In this document: in pieces, positions 28,249 through 37,564 of the stretch
How the letters are laid out: each line of letters starts with the position of its first letter
How positions within the stretch are numbered: the first letter of the stretch is position 1
Assembly (NCBI RefSeq): GCF_000365425.1
Contig: NZ_AQOV01000001.1
Coordinates: 434,001 to 498,000, forward strand
Reading direction: 5' to 3'
DNA: 64,000 nt
Source: Methylomonas sp. MK1
GTDB lineage: Bacteria; Pseudomonadota; Gammaproteobacteria; Methylococcales; Methylomonadaceae
Notes under the pieces: model-generated
Database searches by the model: none
Seen by the model: only the letters and a program-made list of their open reading frames with translations
What the model was told of the DNA's origin: nothing
Made by a program: the position numbers and the translations under genes

Positions 28249-29343
28249 TCACATCGAATCCAGAATGGCTTTTTTCACCGCATCCAGCGTGGCGTCGATC
28301 GTCACCGGATGTGCGTCTTTACACTGACTGATGGCAATATCCGGATCCTTGATACCGTTGCCGGTCAAGGTACAAACAATTTTGCTACCCTCCGGAATAT
28401 TACCGTTGGCGATGTCATGCAAAGCGCCAGCCAGCGATGTAGCGGAAGCCGGCTCACAGAAAATACCTTCGTAGGACGACAACATTTTTTGTGCGGCCAA
28501 GATTTGCTGGTCGGTGAACGACTCAAACCAACCGCCGGATTGTTTCTGCGCTGTCCAGGCGCCATCCCAAGATTGCGGATGACCGATACGGATTGCCGTA
28601 GCCACGGTTTCCGGGTTATCCACCATCGCTCTGGAAACAAATGGCGCAGCACCGGCGGCTTGATACCCGCACATCACCGGACGTTTTTTAGTGACGGCTT
28701 TATGCGTCGCGCTATCGGTCGAATATTCTTTATAACCTTTCCAATAGGCGGTGATATTGCCGGCATTACCGACGGGCAAGCAGTGGAAATCGGGAGCATC
28801 GCCCAGCGCATCGACGATTTCGAATGCCGCGGTTTTTTGGCCGTCGATCCGATAGGGGTTGATGGAATTTACAATGGTGACGGGCGCGTGATCGGAAATT
28901 TTCTTCACAATATCCATGCCGGCGTCGAAATTGCCGTTGATCTGGATAATTTGCGCACCGTACATTAGCGTTTGCGCCAATTTTCCCAACGCAATCTTGC
29001 CTTCCGGAATCAATACAAAGGCTTTGATGCCGGCGCGCACTGCATAGGCTGCCGCAGCCGCCGAAGTATTACCAGTGGACGCGCAAATAATGGCTTGGCT
29101 GCCCTCTTCCACGGCTTTGGTCACCGCCATGGTCATACCGCGATCTTTAAACGAACCGGTCGGATTCAGACCTTCGAATTTAACGTAGATATCGACATCT
29201 TTACCGATCAGTCTGGGGATGTTTTGCAGTTGAATCAGTGGAGTATTGCCTTCGCAAAGGCTGATCAGACGGGTGTCGGCGGAGACCGGCAAGCGGTCGC
29301 GGTAACGTTCGATGATGCCTGTGTAGCGGGTTTGAGTTGCCAT
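28249..29343 (-). CDS. thrC: Threonine synthase
   Basis: Converts O-phosphohomoserine to threonine. The 364-residue PLP enzyme has the PLP-lysine motif PTGSFKDRGM (Lys66), the CASTGNTSAA phosphate-binding segment and a late GNGIKDPD block. It is the compact form common outside enterobacteria (E. coli ThrC is longer). It lies 3 bases after the hom stop, forming a hom-thrC operon that is ended by the following hairpin. Confidence 0.96.
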   Translation of the reverse strand: MATQTRYTGIIERYRDRLPVSADTRLISLCEGNTPLIQLQNIPRLIGKDVDIYVKFEGLNPTGSFKDRGMTMAVTKAVEEGSQAIICASTGNTSAAAAAYAVRAGIKAFVLIPEGKIALGKLAQTLMYGAQIIQINGNFDAGMDIVKKISDHAPVTIVNSINPYRIDGQKTAAFEIVDALGDAPDFHCLPVGNAGNITAYWKGYKEYSTDSATHKAVTKKRPVMCGYQAAGAAPFVSRAMVDNPETVATAIRIGHPQSWDGAWTAQKQSGGWFESFTDQQILAAQKMLSSYEGIFCEPASATSLAGALHDIANGNIPEGSKIVCTLTGNGIKDPDIAISQCKDAHPVTIDATLDAVKKAILDSM

Positions 29344-29346
29344 TGT

Positions 29347-30657
29347 TTATCCTAAAGTTTCCAAGCGAATGCGCGCCACTTTACCGCTGACCGTCGCCAG
29401 CGCTTCGATGGCCGCAATCGCGGCGTTCATTTCTTTTTCTAAGGTCAGTTGCGTCAACATGATGATCGGCACGGAAGTCTCGCCTTGCGGCGGCTCTTTT
29501 TGGATCAAGGCTTCAATGCTGATGTTGTGCGCGGCCAGTATTCGGGTCACGTCGGCCAGCACACCGGGCTTGTCTTCGGCGGTCAGACGCAGGTAATAAG
29601 CGGTTTTAATTTGCTCGGCAGGCAAAACCGGAATGTCGGCAATCGCATCGGCCTGGAAGGCCAGATGCGGCACGCGGTTTTCAGGGTCGCTGGTCATCGC
29701 TCTGACCACATCGACCAGATCGGCCACTACAGCGGAAGCAGTCGGCTCCGCGCCGGCGCCGGCGCCGTAATACAAGGTGGGGCCAACCGCATCGCCGCAC
29801 ACCAGCACCGCATTCATCACACCATCGACATTGGCGATCAAGCGGCGTTTGGGAATTAGGGTCGGATGCACACGCAACTCAATGCCGTCTTCGGTTTTCC
29901 GGGCGATACCCAAATTTTTGATCCGGTAACCCAGCGCTTCGGCGTACTCCACATCCAGGCGGGTGATTTTGGTGATACCTTCCGTGAAAACTTTCTCGAA
30001 TTGCAACGGAATGCCGAAGGCGATTGACGCCAGAATGGTCAATTTATGCCCGGCATCGATGCCTTCCACATCGAAAGTCGGATCGGCTTCCGCGTACCCC
30101 AAAGCCTGCGCTTCGGCCAATACGTCAGCAAAATCGCGGCCTTTGTCGCGCATTTCGGTGAGGATGAAGTTACCGGTACCGTTGATGATGCCGGCCAACC
30201 ATTTGATGCGGTTACCGGCCAGACCTTCGCGGATGGCTTTGATGATGGGTATGCCGCCAGCTACCGCGGCTTCAAACAATACCATCACGCCTTTTTTGCT
30301 GGCTTCCGCGAAAATTTCGTTACCGTGTAGAGCTATCAGGGCTTTATTGGCGGTGACCACATGTTTGCCGTTGGCAATCGCAGTTAACACCAGTTGTTTA
30401 GCCAGATCGTAGCCGCCGATCAACTCGACGACCACATCGATATCAGGATCGTTGACGATCTCGAACGGATCGACCGTCAAGGTGATGCCATCGGTAGCGC
30501 AAATCCGCGTCCGATTCAGGTCGCGCGCAGAAGCACGGGTGACCACGATTTCACGGCCGGCCCGGCGGGCGATTTCCCCGGCATTCCTTTTCAGTACGTT
30601 GACGGTGCCGCCACCGACGGTCCCCAATCCCAAAACCCCAACTGTTACCGGCTTCAA
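29347..30657 (-). CDS. hom: Homoserine dehydrogenase
   Basis: Reduces aspartate semialdehyde to homoserine. The 436-residue protein begins VGVLGLGTVGGGTVNVL (Rossmann fold), continues with ANKALIALHG and the substrate domain GIINGTGNFIL, and ends with an ACT regulatory domain, as in monofunctional Hom. It is not fused to aspartokinase. It is co-transcribed with thrC, and an AlaC-type aminotransferase gene stands just upstream on the same strand, the usual alaC-hom-thrC order in many proteobacteria. Confidence 0.97.
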   Translation of the reverse strand: MKPVTVGVLGLGTVGGGTVNVLKRNAGEIARRAGREIVVTRASARDLNRTRICATDGITLTVDPFEIVNDPDIDVVVELIGGYDLAKQLVLTAIANGKHVVTANKALIALHGNEIFAEASKKGVMVLFEAAVAGGIPIIKAIREGLAGNRIKWLAGIINGTGNFILTEMRDKGRDFADVLAEAQALGYAEADPTFDVEGIDAGHKLTILASIAFGIPLQFEKVFTEGITKITRLDVEYAEALGYRIKNLGIARKTEDGIELRVHPTLIPKRRLIANVDGVMNAVLVCGDAVGPTLYYGAGAGAEPTASAVVADLVDVVRAMTSDPENRVPHLAFQADAIADIPVLPAEQIKTAYYLRLTAEDKPGVLADVTRILAAHNISIEALIQKEPPQGETSVPIIMLTQLTLEKEMNAAIAAIEALATVSGKVARIRLETLG

Positions 30658-30694
30658 ACCTGACTCCTAGCGTTATACCCAAAAATGGCGGCGA

Positions 30695-31879
30695 TTATAC
30701 TACGTTGTCTTTTTTCAGCATATTGCGGATGCTGCGCAAGGCCTGGCGGGTTCTGTGCTCGTTTTCGATCAAACTAAAACGGATATGATCGTCGCCGTGT
30801 TGACCAAAACCGATACCCGGCGATACTGCTACCTTGGCGTCGATGATCAACTTCTTGGCAAATTCGATGGAGCCCATTTCCCGATAGGCTTCCGGGATCT
30901 TCGCCCAGACAAACATGGTCGCCCTCGGTTTGTCCACATGCCAACCCATCGCATTCAAGCCGTCGCACAGTACATCGCGGCGAGCTTCGTACATGTCGCA
31001 AATTTCCTTCACGCAATCTTGCGGACCTTCCAGGGCAGTGATCGCCGCCACCTGGATCGGCGTAAACGTGCCGTAATCCATATAGGATTTGATGCGAGTC
31101 AAAGCGGCCACCAAGGTTGGATTGCCGCACATGAATCCTACCCGCCAGCCCGGCATATTATAACTTTTGGATAAGGAGAAAAACTCGACGGCGATGTCTT
31201 TCGCACCTTCCACTTGCAATATAGACGGGGCCACATAGCCATCGAACACGATGTCCGCATAAGCGATGTCGTGGACGATCCAGATATTATGTTCTTTACA
31301 AATCGCCACCACTTTCTCGAAGAAATCCAGCTCCACACATTGGCAGGTTGGATTACCCGGAAAGTTTAAAATCAACATCTTCGGCTTAGGCCAGCATTCG
31401 GCGATGCCTTTTTGTAATTCTTCAAAAAAATCGACGCCGGGCGTCAACGGCACATGGCGAATATCTGCGCCGGCGATCACCACGCCATAGGGATGAATTG
31501 GGTAAGCCGGGTTAGGCACCAACACTACATCACCGGGGCCCAGCGTGGCTAAAGCCAGATGCGACAAGCCTTCCTTCGAGCCTATGGTGACAATGGCTTC
31601 GGTATTGAAATCCAAATCAACATCAAAACGCCGTTTGTACCAACCGCAAATGGCTTTGCGCAACCGAGGAATACCTTTGGATACCGAGTAACGATGCGTG
31701 TCGTCGCGCTGCGCCACTTCCACCATCTTGTCGAGTATGTGCTTGGGCGTCGGTTGGTCCGGATTGCCCATACCGAAATCTATGACGTCCTCGCCTTCCG
31801 CTCGGGCTTTGGCTTTCAGCTCGTTGACGATATTAAAAACGTAAGGCGGCAGGCGGCTAATGCGATGAAATTCTTCCAT
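30695..31879 (-). CDS. alaC: AlaC-type alanine/glutamate-pyruvate aminotransferase
   Basis: PLP aminotransferase of 394 residues, class I/II fold. Motifs include [10 protein letters not shown] near the N-terminus, [10 protein letters not shown] in the middle and the PLP lysine in [16 protein letters not shown]. The set is that of the AlaC (YfdZ) group, which makes alanine from pyruvate. The position directly before hom-thrC is conserved in many proteobacteria. The function in threonine or methionine metabolism suggested by that position is not proven. Confidence 0.9.
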   Translation of the reverse strand: MEEFHRISRLPPYVFNIVNELKAKARAEGEDVIDFGMGNPDQPTPKHILDKMVEVAQRDDTHRYSVSKGIPRLRKAICGWYKRRFDVDLDFNTEAIVTIGSKEGLSHLALATLGPGDVVLVPNPAYPIHPYGVVIAGADIRHVPLTPGVDFFEELQKGIAECWPKPKMLILNFPGNPTCQCVELDFFEKVVAICKEHNIWIVHDIAYADIVFDGYVAPSILQVEGAKDIAVEFFSLSKSYNMPGWRVGFMCGNPTLVAALTRIKSYMDYGTFTPIQVAAITALEGPQDCVKEICDMYEARRDVLCDGLNAMGWHVDKPRATMFVWAKIPEAYREMGSIEFAKKLIIDAKVAVSPGIGFGQHGDDHIRFSLIENEHRTRQALRSIRNMLKKDNVV

Positions 31880-32006
31880 TAATGACTCTTAAGATTCTGA
31901 TTTTGGAGACGGCTTCTAAAGAAAAGCCGGCTAAGGTACTGTTGTTGCAGAGCGATGTCAATTTCGGTGCAGCGGGGCGCGTCCGAAAATCGTGATCGGG
32001 CGGAAT

Positions 32007-32162
32007 TTAGGGTTGTACGGCAGTGGTAGTCAAAACTTGATCTGCATCTGCTCTCTGCTGATGCAGATAAGAACCGCCGACTAGAAAAGTCAGCACCAAT
32101 AGGTACAAAACTGCGGCAATATTTTTAACTTTCTTGCTGTCGTCGTGACGCTGGTTGTTCAT
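32007..32162 (-). CDS. Small single-pass membrane protein (51 residues), unrecognised
   Basis: A short reading frame in a 362-base gap. It starts with a charged segment (MNNQRHDDSKKVKN), continues with a 17-residue hydrophobic stretch (IAAVLYLLVLTFLVGG) and ends with a polar tail. The pattern of a positive N-terminus followed by one membrane helix is plausible for a real small protein. The ribosome-binding site is weak and I do not recognise a family. A hairpin (CGGCTT/AAGCCG, about 31909-31930) lies downstream before alaC. Both genes are on the minus strand. Confidence 0.5.
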   Translation of the reverse strand: MNNQRHDDSKKVKNIAAVLYLLVLTFLVGGSYLHQQRADADQVLTTTAVQP

Positions 32163-32241
32163 GAATTAAAGTCTCGTGAATATATAGGCTGTTACCGCAA
32201 TTGTAACGCTTGCGCAATCAACTTAGAATGAAAAGCTCGAA

Positions 32242-33369
32242 CTAAGCGCTCGGCCAAACAATGACCGCCGTCCGCAACCGCGATTTACCAAAACAGGACA
32301 TGCGATCAAAATCCTCCCGGGCAATCGGAATAAACTGGCAATCCAGTTCGCTCTGCCGGCCGTCATCCGGGTCGGAATCATGCATATACAAACAATCCTT
32401 ATCAAAGCCACTCATCACTACCCAATGCGGGGCCTTTTTCCGGTCCATCGAAAAGGTACTGATCAAGATTAAAGGTATAGCCCCGGCTTCGAAGGCGGCT
32501 ATCAAATCGTTTTGCGTGACGTTGGCATAGTGTATCGCCACGCCCTGCTCCGCCGCTTCGCGCTTGAAGCAGGTATCGACCAACTCGACAATCTGCTTTT
32601 TATCCTCGCTACGCACGCTATCGATAAACAAGGAACCGGTTTGATTGATCCAGACTTCCACTGAGAACCTTCGACGCTTCGCCGCCAGCGCCAAACCTAT
32701 CGGATGGCAACCGCCGTGCCCGGAGGTCATAAAAATCGTCGTCGCTTCGCGCCAAAGTTCGATTTCCTGTTCGCGCGACGGCAAATAACTTTTATTTAAA
32801 GCGTGCATCGCCATCATTAAGGCCGCCGGGCCGCAGGTAAACGGCGTGGTTTGCCGCAGCCAATGTACCGAGCGGTGTTGTGGGGTGTCGCGATAACGGC
32901 GGATGCGCTTTTGGTAGCGCAGCGCATCTTTATGATCTTGGTAATAGTCGCGATACAAACCAAACTTTTGAAAACCCAAGGCCTCATATAAGCGGATGGC
33001 TGGGGCATTGTCTACGCTGACTTCCAAGCGCAAATACAATCGGCCGTCGTCGCGCGCGGCTTGCTCACCGGCCAGCATTAAAGTCTTGGCTATGCCGTTG
33101 CCGCGTAGTTGTGGCGCCACCGCCAGCGAATAAATCCGCGCTAGGCGGGTGCCGGGATGATAAATGATCAAAATATAGCCGGCCACCAGCCCCGCCCATT
33201 CGGCTAACAACAGGGCGCGATGATCGGAACTCAACCAATGCCGGAAACTGCGCCGGCTTAATTTATCGCTAGCGAAGCTGGCATTTTCCAACGCTACCAA
33301 GCCCTCCAGATCGGCACTTTGCGCCGGACGCACCGCCAACTTGTTCGCTAAGGCCGGTAAAGCGGTCAC
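32242..33369 (-). CDS. GNAT N-acetyltransferase fused to a C39-like peptidase domain
   Basis: A 375-residue fusion. Residues about 12-160 are a GNAT acetyltransferase (AVAPQLRGNGIAKTLM is the acetyl-CoA loop; RLEVSVDNAPAIRLYEALGF is the C-terminal part, given in family-typical blocks). From about 170 on comes a papain-like/C39 peptidase with the Cys in TPFTCGPAALMMAM, His in HWVVMSGFD and Asp in MHDSDPDDG. I chose the GTG at 33369 because it overlaps the stop of the upstream peptidase gene (GTGA), which indicates coupling; a longer frame to 33453 runs into that gene. Together with the facing ATP-grasp gene it suggests a peptide ligation and processing pathway. Confidence 0.85.
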   Translation of the reverse strand: MTALPALANKLAVRPAQSADLEGLVALENASFASDKLSRRSFRHWLSSDHRALLLAEWAGLVAGYILIIYHPGTRLARIYSLAVAPQLRGNGIAKTLMLAGEQAARDDGRLYLRLEVSVDNAPAIRLYEALGFQKFGLYRDYYQDHKDALRYQKRIRRYRDTPQHRSVHWLRQTTPFTCGPAALMMAMHALNKSYLPSREQEIELWREATTIFMTSGHGGCHPIGLALAAKRRRFSVEVWINQTGSLFIDSVRSEDKKQIVELVDTCFKREAAEQGVAIHYANVTQNDLIAAFEAGAIPLILISTFSMDRKKAPHWVVMSGFDKDCLYMHDSDPDDGRQSELDCQFIPIAREDFDRMSCFGKSRLRTAVIVWPSA

Positions 33370-34469
33370 GACGAAACTCCGCGCAGCGCTTGGCCCAGCA
33401 CTTGCCGAGCGCGAAACAACACCATTTCCTGCCAGGCGTTGTCGTTGGGACAAAAATGATGGCGCATCACCATGCTATGCGCGAAACGTTGATCGTGATT
33501 ATCCTCCACAGCCCAAAGCTGGTGATCGCGCAGCAGGATTTCAAACAAGTGGTCGGTGCTGTAAGTGCCGAACTCCAGCGTCACGTAACAACTTTGCGGA
33601 TTCATGTTCGCGTGCCACAGATAATCCAACAAGCCCAGTTTCGGCACCGAGCTGGAAGTACCTGCCAGCGGCAGCGTCACCGAATCCCCGTACCAACGCT
33701 GTGCGACCGCCGCGCCAGCGCTGTCGGGTTGATGGTCACAGATAATTTCCCCGTAGCCATAAGGCCCCAGACCGGTATGCAAATCCACTACAGCCAAGCA
33801 GCGTTGGCCCAGATTGTGACGTTGAATCAAATCCTCGCAGACTAGGCGACCATGGGCCGGCGCTATGCCACCAAAAAACGGCCCGGACGGGTCGCGGTAT
33901 TGTCCGCCGCTGATGGCTTTTTCCAACGCGACTCTGCCGTATTCCTGGGTAAAATCGGCAAACGCCTGTTGTCTTTGCCCAGCGTCCGCCACGAATAACC
34001 ATTCCCGCAACAAGTCGTAATCCGGGTTCTCAGGTAAGGACTGCGAAAAATCCACCGCATTGCGATTTAAATCCACACCGTCGGCATCACACCGCCGCGA
34101 CCAGGCATAACCCCAAGGCGTCAGGGCGTGAATCAGCAATATCGCCGTGTCGCTCGGAATGTCCAGCTGGCGCTTGCTTACCCCTTGCAGCAAATCAAGC
34201 TGTATCGCGCTGCCCGCAAAGCCTTCCACGCCGTGCGTCGCGGCGATGACCACGACTAGGTTGTCGGCATTTTCATCGCCTATCCAGGCAATATCGGTCA
34301 GCAAAGATTCGCCGTCCGGCCCGAGTCCGGCGCATTGATAAATCTCATGCCGCACCGGCTGTTCCATCTCTGTGATTAGCGACAACCAAGCCTGGCGGGC
34401 ACTAGCATAACTAGCCTGGAATACGCTGGTATCGATTTCGGTGCCGAATGGGGACAAACTCATCTGCAT
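33366..34469 (-). CDS. DUF2817 / M14-like zinc carboxypeptidase family protein
   Basis: About 367 residues. The segment VVVIAATHGVEGFAGSAIQ resembles the first zinc-binding block of M14-type deacylases/carboxypeptidases (H, E), and VVDLHTGLGPYGYGE supplies the third zinc ligand (His) and is characteristic of DUF2817. The family is related to succinylglutamate desuccinylase and carboxypeptidases. The frame is open to a TTG at 34523; ATG codons at 34469 and 34463 are more likely starts. It is the first gene of a coupled pair with the GNAT/C39 fusion and is divergent from the RimK-like ligase. Confidence 0.82.
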   Translation of the reverse strand: MQMSLSPFGTEIDTSVFQASYASARQAWLSLITEMEQPVRHEIYQCAGLGPDGESLLTDIAWIGDENADNLVVVIAATHGVEGFAGSAIQLDLLQGVSKRQLDIPSDTAILLIHALTPWGYAWSRRCDADGVDLNRNAVDFSQSLPENPDYDLLREWLFVADAGQRQQAFADFTQEYGRVALEKAISGGQYRDPSGPFFGGIAPAHGRLVCEDLIQRHNLGQRCLAVVDLHTGLGPYGYGEIICDHQPDSAGAAVAQRWYGDSVTLPLAGTSSSVPKLGLLDYLWHANMNPQSCYVTLEFGTYSTDHLFEILLRDHQLWAVEDNHDQRFAHSMVMRHHFCPNDNAWQEMVLFRARQVLGQALRGVSS

Positions 34470-34625
34470 ACTCAAATGTTCGGAGACAGTAATTGTACAG
34501 TGTGGCAAACCCCTAAGCCGCAAGCAATAGGCAGTCTTAGAGGGAATTTCAGAATTCGGCTTGTCTTAAAACTCGACTGGTTTCAAAATCCCCGCCTAAC
34601 ATAAACCTACCGGGCACTTTTTACC

Positions 34626-36104
34626 ATGGCAAGCACGCTGCTGGTCGTTGACGACCTTTCGGATTGGAATCCTTATTATCCTAGCGACCAAGTCGTCAGC
34701 TTTGAAGACTATCTGGCCAGCGAACAAACCGACCCCGATCAACGGGTACGGGTGATAAACCTGTGCAGCAGTTACACCTATTTGTCCGACGGCTATTATT
34801 GTTCGCTGCTGGCCGAGGCCCGCAATCACCATGTGATTCCGTCGGTCAAAGTCATCAACGATTTGGGCAAAAATGCCTTGTATCGGCTGCAACTGGAAGA
34901 CTTGAACCAGCCGCTGGCGCGCGCCTTCAAACATCAAAACAAAAACGGCGAATTTACCCTGCACAGCTATTTCGGCACGACACCGGAACCCGCTTTTCAG
35001 GAATTGGCGCGGCTACTGTTCGAGCGTTTCGCCTGCCCGATACTGGAAATTGCTTTGCGCTTTGACCAGCAATGGCAAATCACCGACCTAAAAGCCGTCT
35101 CGCCCAGGCAACTGGACGATTCGATGCAGACCTTGTTTGCCGACGCGCTGGATCGCTTTAGTAAAAAGGTCTGGCGGAAAAGCCGAGCCAGAAAGACCGC
35201 GCGTTACGATTTGGCGATTCTGATCAACCCCTCCGAACAATTACCGCCCAGCAATCGCGGCGCGCTGAAAAAATTTATCGATGCCGGCCGGCAACTGGGC
35301 ATTGATGTGGAATTGATTACGCTGAACCATTACGGCCGCCTGCCGGAGTTCGACGGCTTGTTCATCCGCGAGACCACCGCGATCGACCATCACACTTACC
35401 GGTTCGCCAAAAAAGCGGAAGCGGAAGGCTTGGTGGTAATCGACGACCCGACGTCTATCTTGCGCTGCGCCAACAAAGTCTATCTGGCCGACCTGTTTCG
35501 CACCCATAAAGTACCCTCGCCAAAAACCTGGATCTTACACAAGGGCAATACCCAACACCTGGATAATCTGGAAGCCATCGCCGGTTATCCGGTGGTAATC
35601 AAAATTCCGGACGGCTCGTTTTCGCGCGGCATCGTCAAAGTGCATAACCGCCAGGAACTGGAAAGCAAAGTTGCCGAACTGTTTGAGCAATCCGCACTAT
35701 TGCTGGCCCAGGAATTTTTGTATACCGATTTCGATTGGCGCATCGGCATTTTCAACCAAAAAGCCCTGTACGCCTGCCGCTATTTTATGGTGAAAAACCA
35801 TTGGCAGATTTACCGCCACGGCGCTAAACGCACCGACAGCGGTAACTTCGATACCTTGCCGACTTTCGAAGTACCCAAAGGCGTACTCGACGCCGCGTTA
35901 AGGGCCACACAACCGATAGGCAATGGCTTGTACGGCGTCGATGTCAAAGAAATCAACGGCAAAGGCTATGTCATAGAAGTCAACGACAACCCCAGCATCG
36001 ACAGTGGCGTGGAAGACAAATATCTGGGCGATGAATTGTACAAAGCCATCATGGCGGAATTCCTGCGACGGATGGATAACCGCAGCAAGGGCGTTGCTCA
36101 ATGA
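34626..36104 (+). CDS. RimK-family ATP-grasp ligase with RLAN N-terminal domain
   Basis: A 492-residue cytoplasmic protein. The N-terminal half (VINLCSSYTYLSDGYYCSLLAEARNH) is the RLAN domain that often precedes RimK-type ATP-grasp modules. The C-terminal half has the ATP-grasp features: YPVVIKIPDGSFSRGIVKV (nucleotide lysine and Gly-rich loop), ALLLAQEFL, DWRIGIF and the metal-binding VIEVNDNPSID. RimK relatives add glutamate or other amino acids to proteins or small peptides. The next gene, a PfkB kinase, overlaps by 4 bases (ATGA). The facing peptidase genes suggest it makes a peptide tag or metabolite; its substrate is unknown. Confidence 0.88.
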   Translation: MASTLLVVDDLSDWNPYYPSDQVVSFEDYLASEQTDPDQRVRVINLCSSYTYLSDGYYCSLLAEARNHHVIPSVKVINDLGKNALYRLQLEDLNQPLARAFKHQNKNGEFTLHSYFGTTPEPAFQELARLLFERFACPILEIALRFDQQWQITDLKAVSPRQLDDSMQTLFADALDRFSKKVWRKSRARKTARYDLAILINPSEQLPPSNRGALKKFIDAGRQLGIDVELITLNHYGRLPEFDGLFIRETTAIDHHTYRFAKKAEAEGLVVIDDPTSILRCANKVYLADLFRTHKVPSPKTWILHKGNTQHLDNLEAIAGYPVVIKIPDGSFSRGIVKVHNRQELESKVAELFEQSALLLAQEFLYTDFDWRIGIFNQKALYACRYFMVKNHWQIYRHGAKRTDSGNFDTLPTFEVPKGVLDAALRATQPIGNGLYGVDVKEINGKGYVIEVNDNPSIDSGVEDKYLGDELYKAIMAEFLRRMDNRSKGVAQ

Positions 36105-37009
36105 TCGATAAACCGCTCGACGTACTTTGCGTCGGCCATGCCAGTTACGATTTGGTGTTTTCCGTGCCGCACCATCCCGGCGCCGATGAAAAAATCGTCG
36201 CCGACGACTTGCTGGGCTGCGGCGGTGGACCAGCTGCCAACGCCGCCGTCACGGTCGCCAAACTAGGCGGCAAGGCCGGTTTTTGCGGCTATTTGGGTGA
36301 CGACGTGTATGGCGACAGTCATTTGCGGGAGTTGCAAGACCATGGCGTCGATACCCAGCTTGTTGTACGCGGCGCTTCGCCAACCCCGTTATCAACGGTA
36401 CTGGTCAAACCGAACGGGCAGCGCGCGTTAATCAGTTACAAAGGGCAAACCAGCGCGTTGCCGGCCAAGGCTATCGACTTTGACGACTTAGACGCCAAAG
36501 TGCTGTTGTTCGATGGCCATGAGCCGCATATTTCCCTGCGCTTACTGAATCAGTTAACTCACCCAGTACCGACGGTGTTAGACGCCGGCTCGCTGCACGA
36601 TGGCACTTTGGCTCTGATGGACAAAGTCGAATATCTGGTCTGTTCGGAAAAGTTTGCGCTGCAATATGCCGGCGATGAAAACCTGGCCTTATCCAAACTG
36701 GCGCAAGTTGCCCCGGTGGTAGTCATTACCCTGGGCGAACACGGTTTGATCTGGCAACGCGGCCAGGAACAAGGCAGCCTCAACGCGCCGCCTATCGTCG
36801 CGATAGACACCACCGGCGCCGGCGACGCCTTTCACGGAGCCTTCGCCGCCGGCCTTGCCAAAGGCTTGAGCTGGATAGAATTATTGCGCTACGCCAGTGT
36901 CGCCGGCGCGTTTTGCTGCTCACGGATGGGGGCGAGGCCGGGCTTACCTAACTTGAGTGAGCATCAGAACTTGCTGGCTAGCTGGCCGGCAAACGGTGAA
37001 TCAAAATAG
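36101..37009 (+). CDS. PfkB-family carbohydrate kinase
   Basis: Sugar kinase of 302 residues with the two ribokinase-family signatures: GGGPAANAAVTVAKLGGKAGFCG near the N-terminus (given as the usual Gly-rich block) and DTTGAGDAFHGAFAAGL near the C-terminus, where Asp of GAGD is the catalytic base. Ribokinase, fructokinase and adenosine kinase share this fold. It is translationally coupled to the ATP-grasp gene, so a sugar or nucleoside phosphate is probably part of the same pathway. I see no residues that fix the substrate. Confidence 0.9.
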   Translation: MIDKPLDVLCVGHASYDLVFSVPHHPGADEKIVADDLLGCGGGPAANAAVTVAKLGGKAGFCGYLGDDVYGDSHLRELQDHGVDTQLVVRGASPTPLSTVLVKPNGQRALISYKGQTSALPAKAIDFDDLDAKVLLFDGHEPHISLRLLNQLTHPVPTVLDAGSLHDGTLALMDKVEYLVCSEKFALQYAGDENLALSKLAQVAPVVVITLGEHGLIWQRGQEQGSLNAPPIVAIDTTGAGDAFHGAFAAGLAKGLSWIELLRYASVAGAFCCSRMGARPGLPNLSEHQNLLASWPANGESK

Positions 37010-37564
37010 AAAAGACACGAAGCTTTCCGTCTATTCCGGTTGCCAACCCAATGATCAAGTGATGCAAATAATGAATAAGCGAGTGGAATTGATGCTTAGC
37101 GCCCGAATGGGGGCCTGTTTTCAACCGCGCTCTAGCAAATTGTACTCTGATTGAGTTGTATCCAAATTGAAAACTGCTGTCCATTCAGGTGACTTGTCGG
37201 TCATCAATTCCCATGGGATTGTGCAAGCGTAGAATGAGGTTACTTGGAAAACGCGAATTGATATTAAGCCGATGCTGGGATTGCAAAAGTAGGCTGGGTA
37301 GAATGATAATGAAACCCAGCTTCGAAGCCGATAAGTTTCGTTATAAAAAGATTGGTTTGAATACAAAGAAACTCGGTTATTTCAAGACTTCTGCTGGGTT
37401 TCGCGTTGCTATACCCAGCCTACGGCCCTGAGAATATCGGGCATATGAAACATAACCATGCAATAAACCGGACCTGCGCGAAAAGCTGCGCTGGAAGGTT
37501 GTTTCCAAGTTTGGCCCTCATGACAGGGGGCGCTCTTGCTGGGAAGATGCGACAGGAGAGGTGA
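37010..37564. other. 555-base gap, contains only the REP-like element
   Basis: Between the PfkB gene and the first cassette gene I find no credible coding frame. The only structure is the nested inverted repeat at 37289-37423. Base usage changes here from the smooth coding style of the housekeeping genes, marking the left edge of the accessory island. Confidence 0.6.
37289..37423. repeat. Nested REP/BIME-like inverted repeat
   Basis: Two outer arms of 12 bases match perfectly (GTAGGCTGGGTA at 37289-37300, its complement at 37412-37423). Two inner arms of 9 bases also match perfectly (AAACCCAGC at 37312-37320, its complement at 37393-37401). Each half is itself a small hairpin (GCTGGGT/ACCCAGC), so the whole is two REP-like hairpins in inverted order, the layout of a BIME. 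The core GTAGGNTGGGT is a motif I know from intergenic repeats of many gammaproteobacteria. No RAYT transposase is nearby. Confidence 0.8.
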
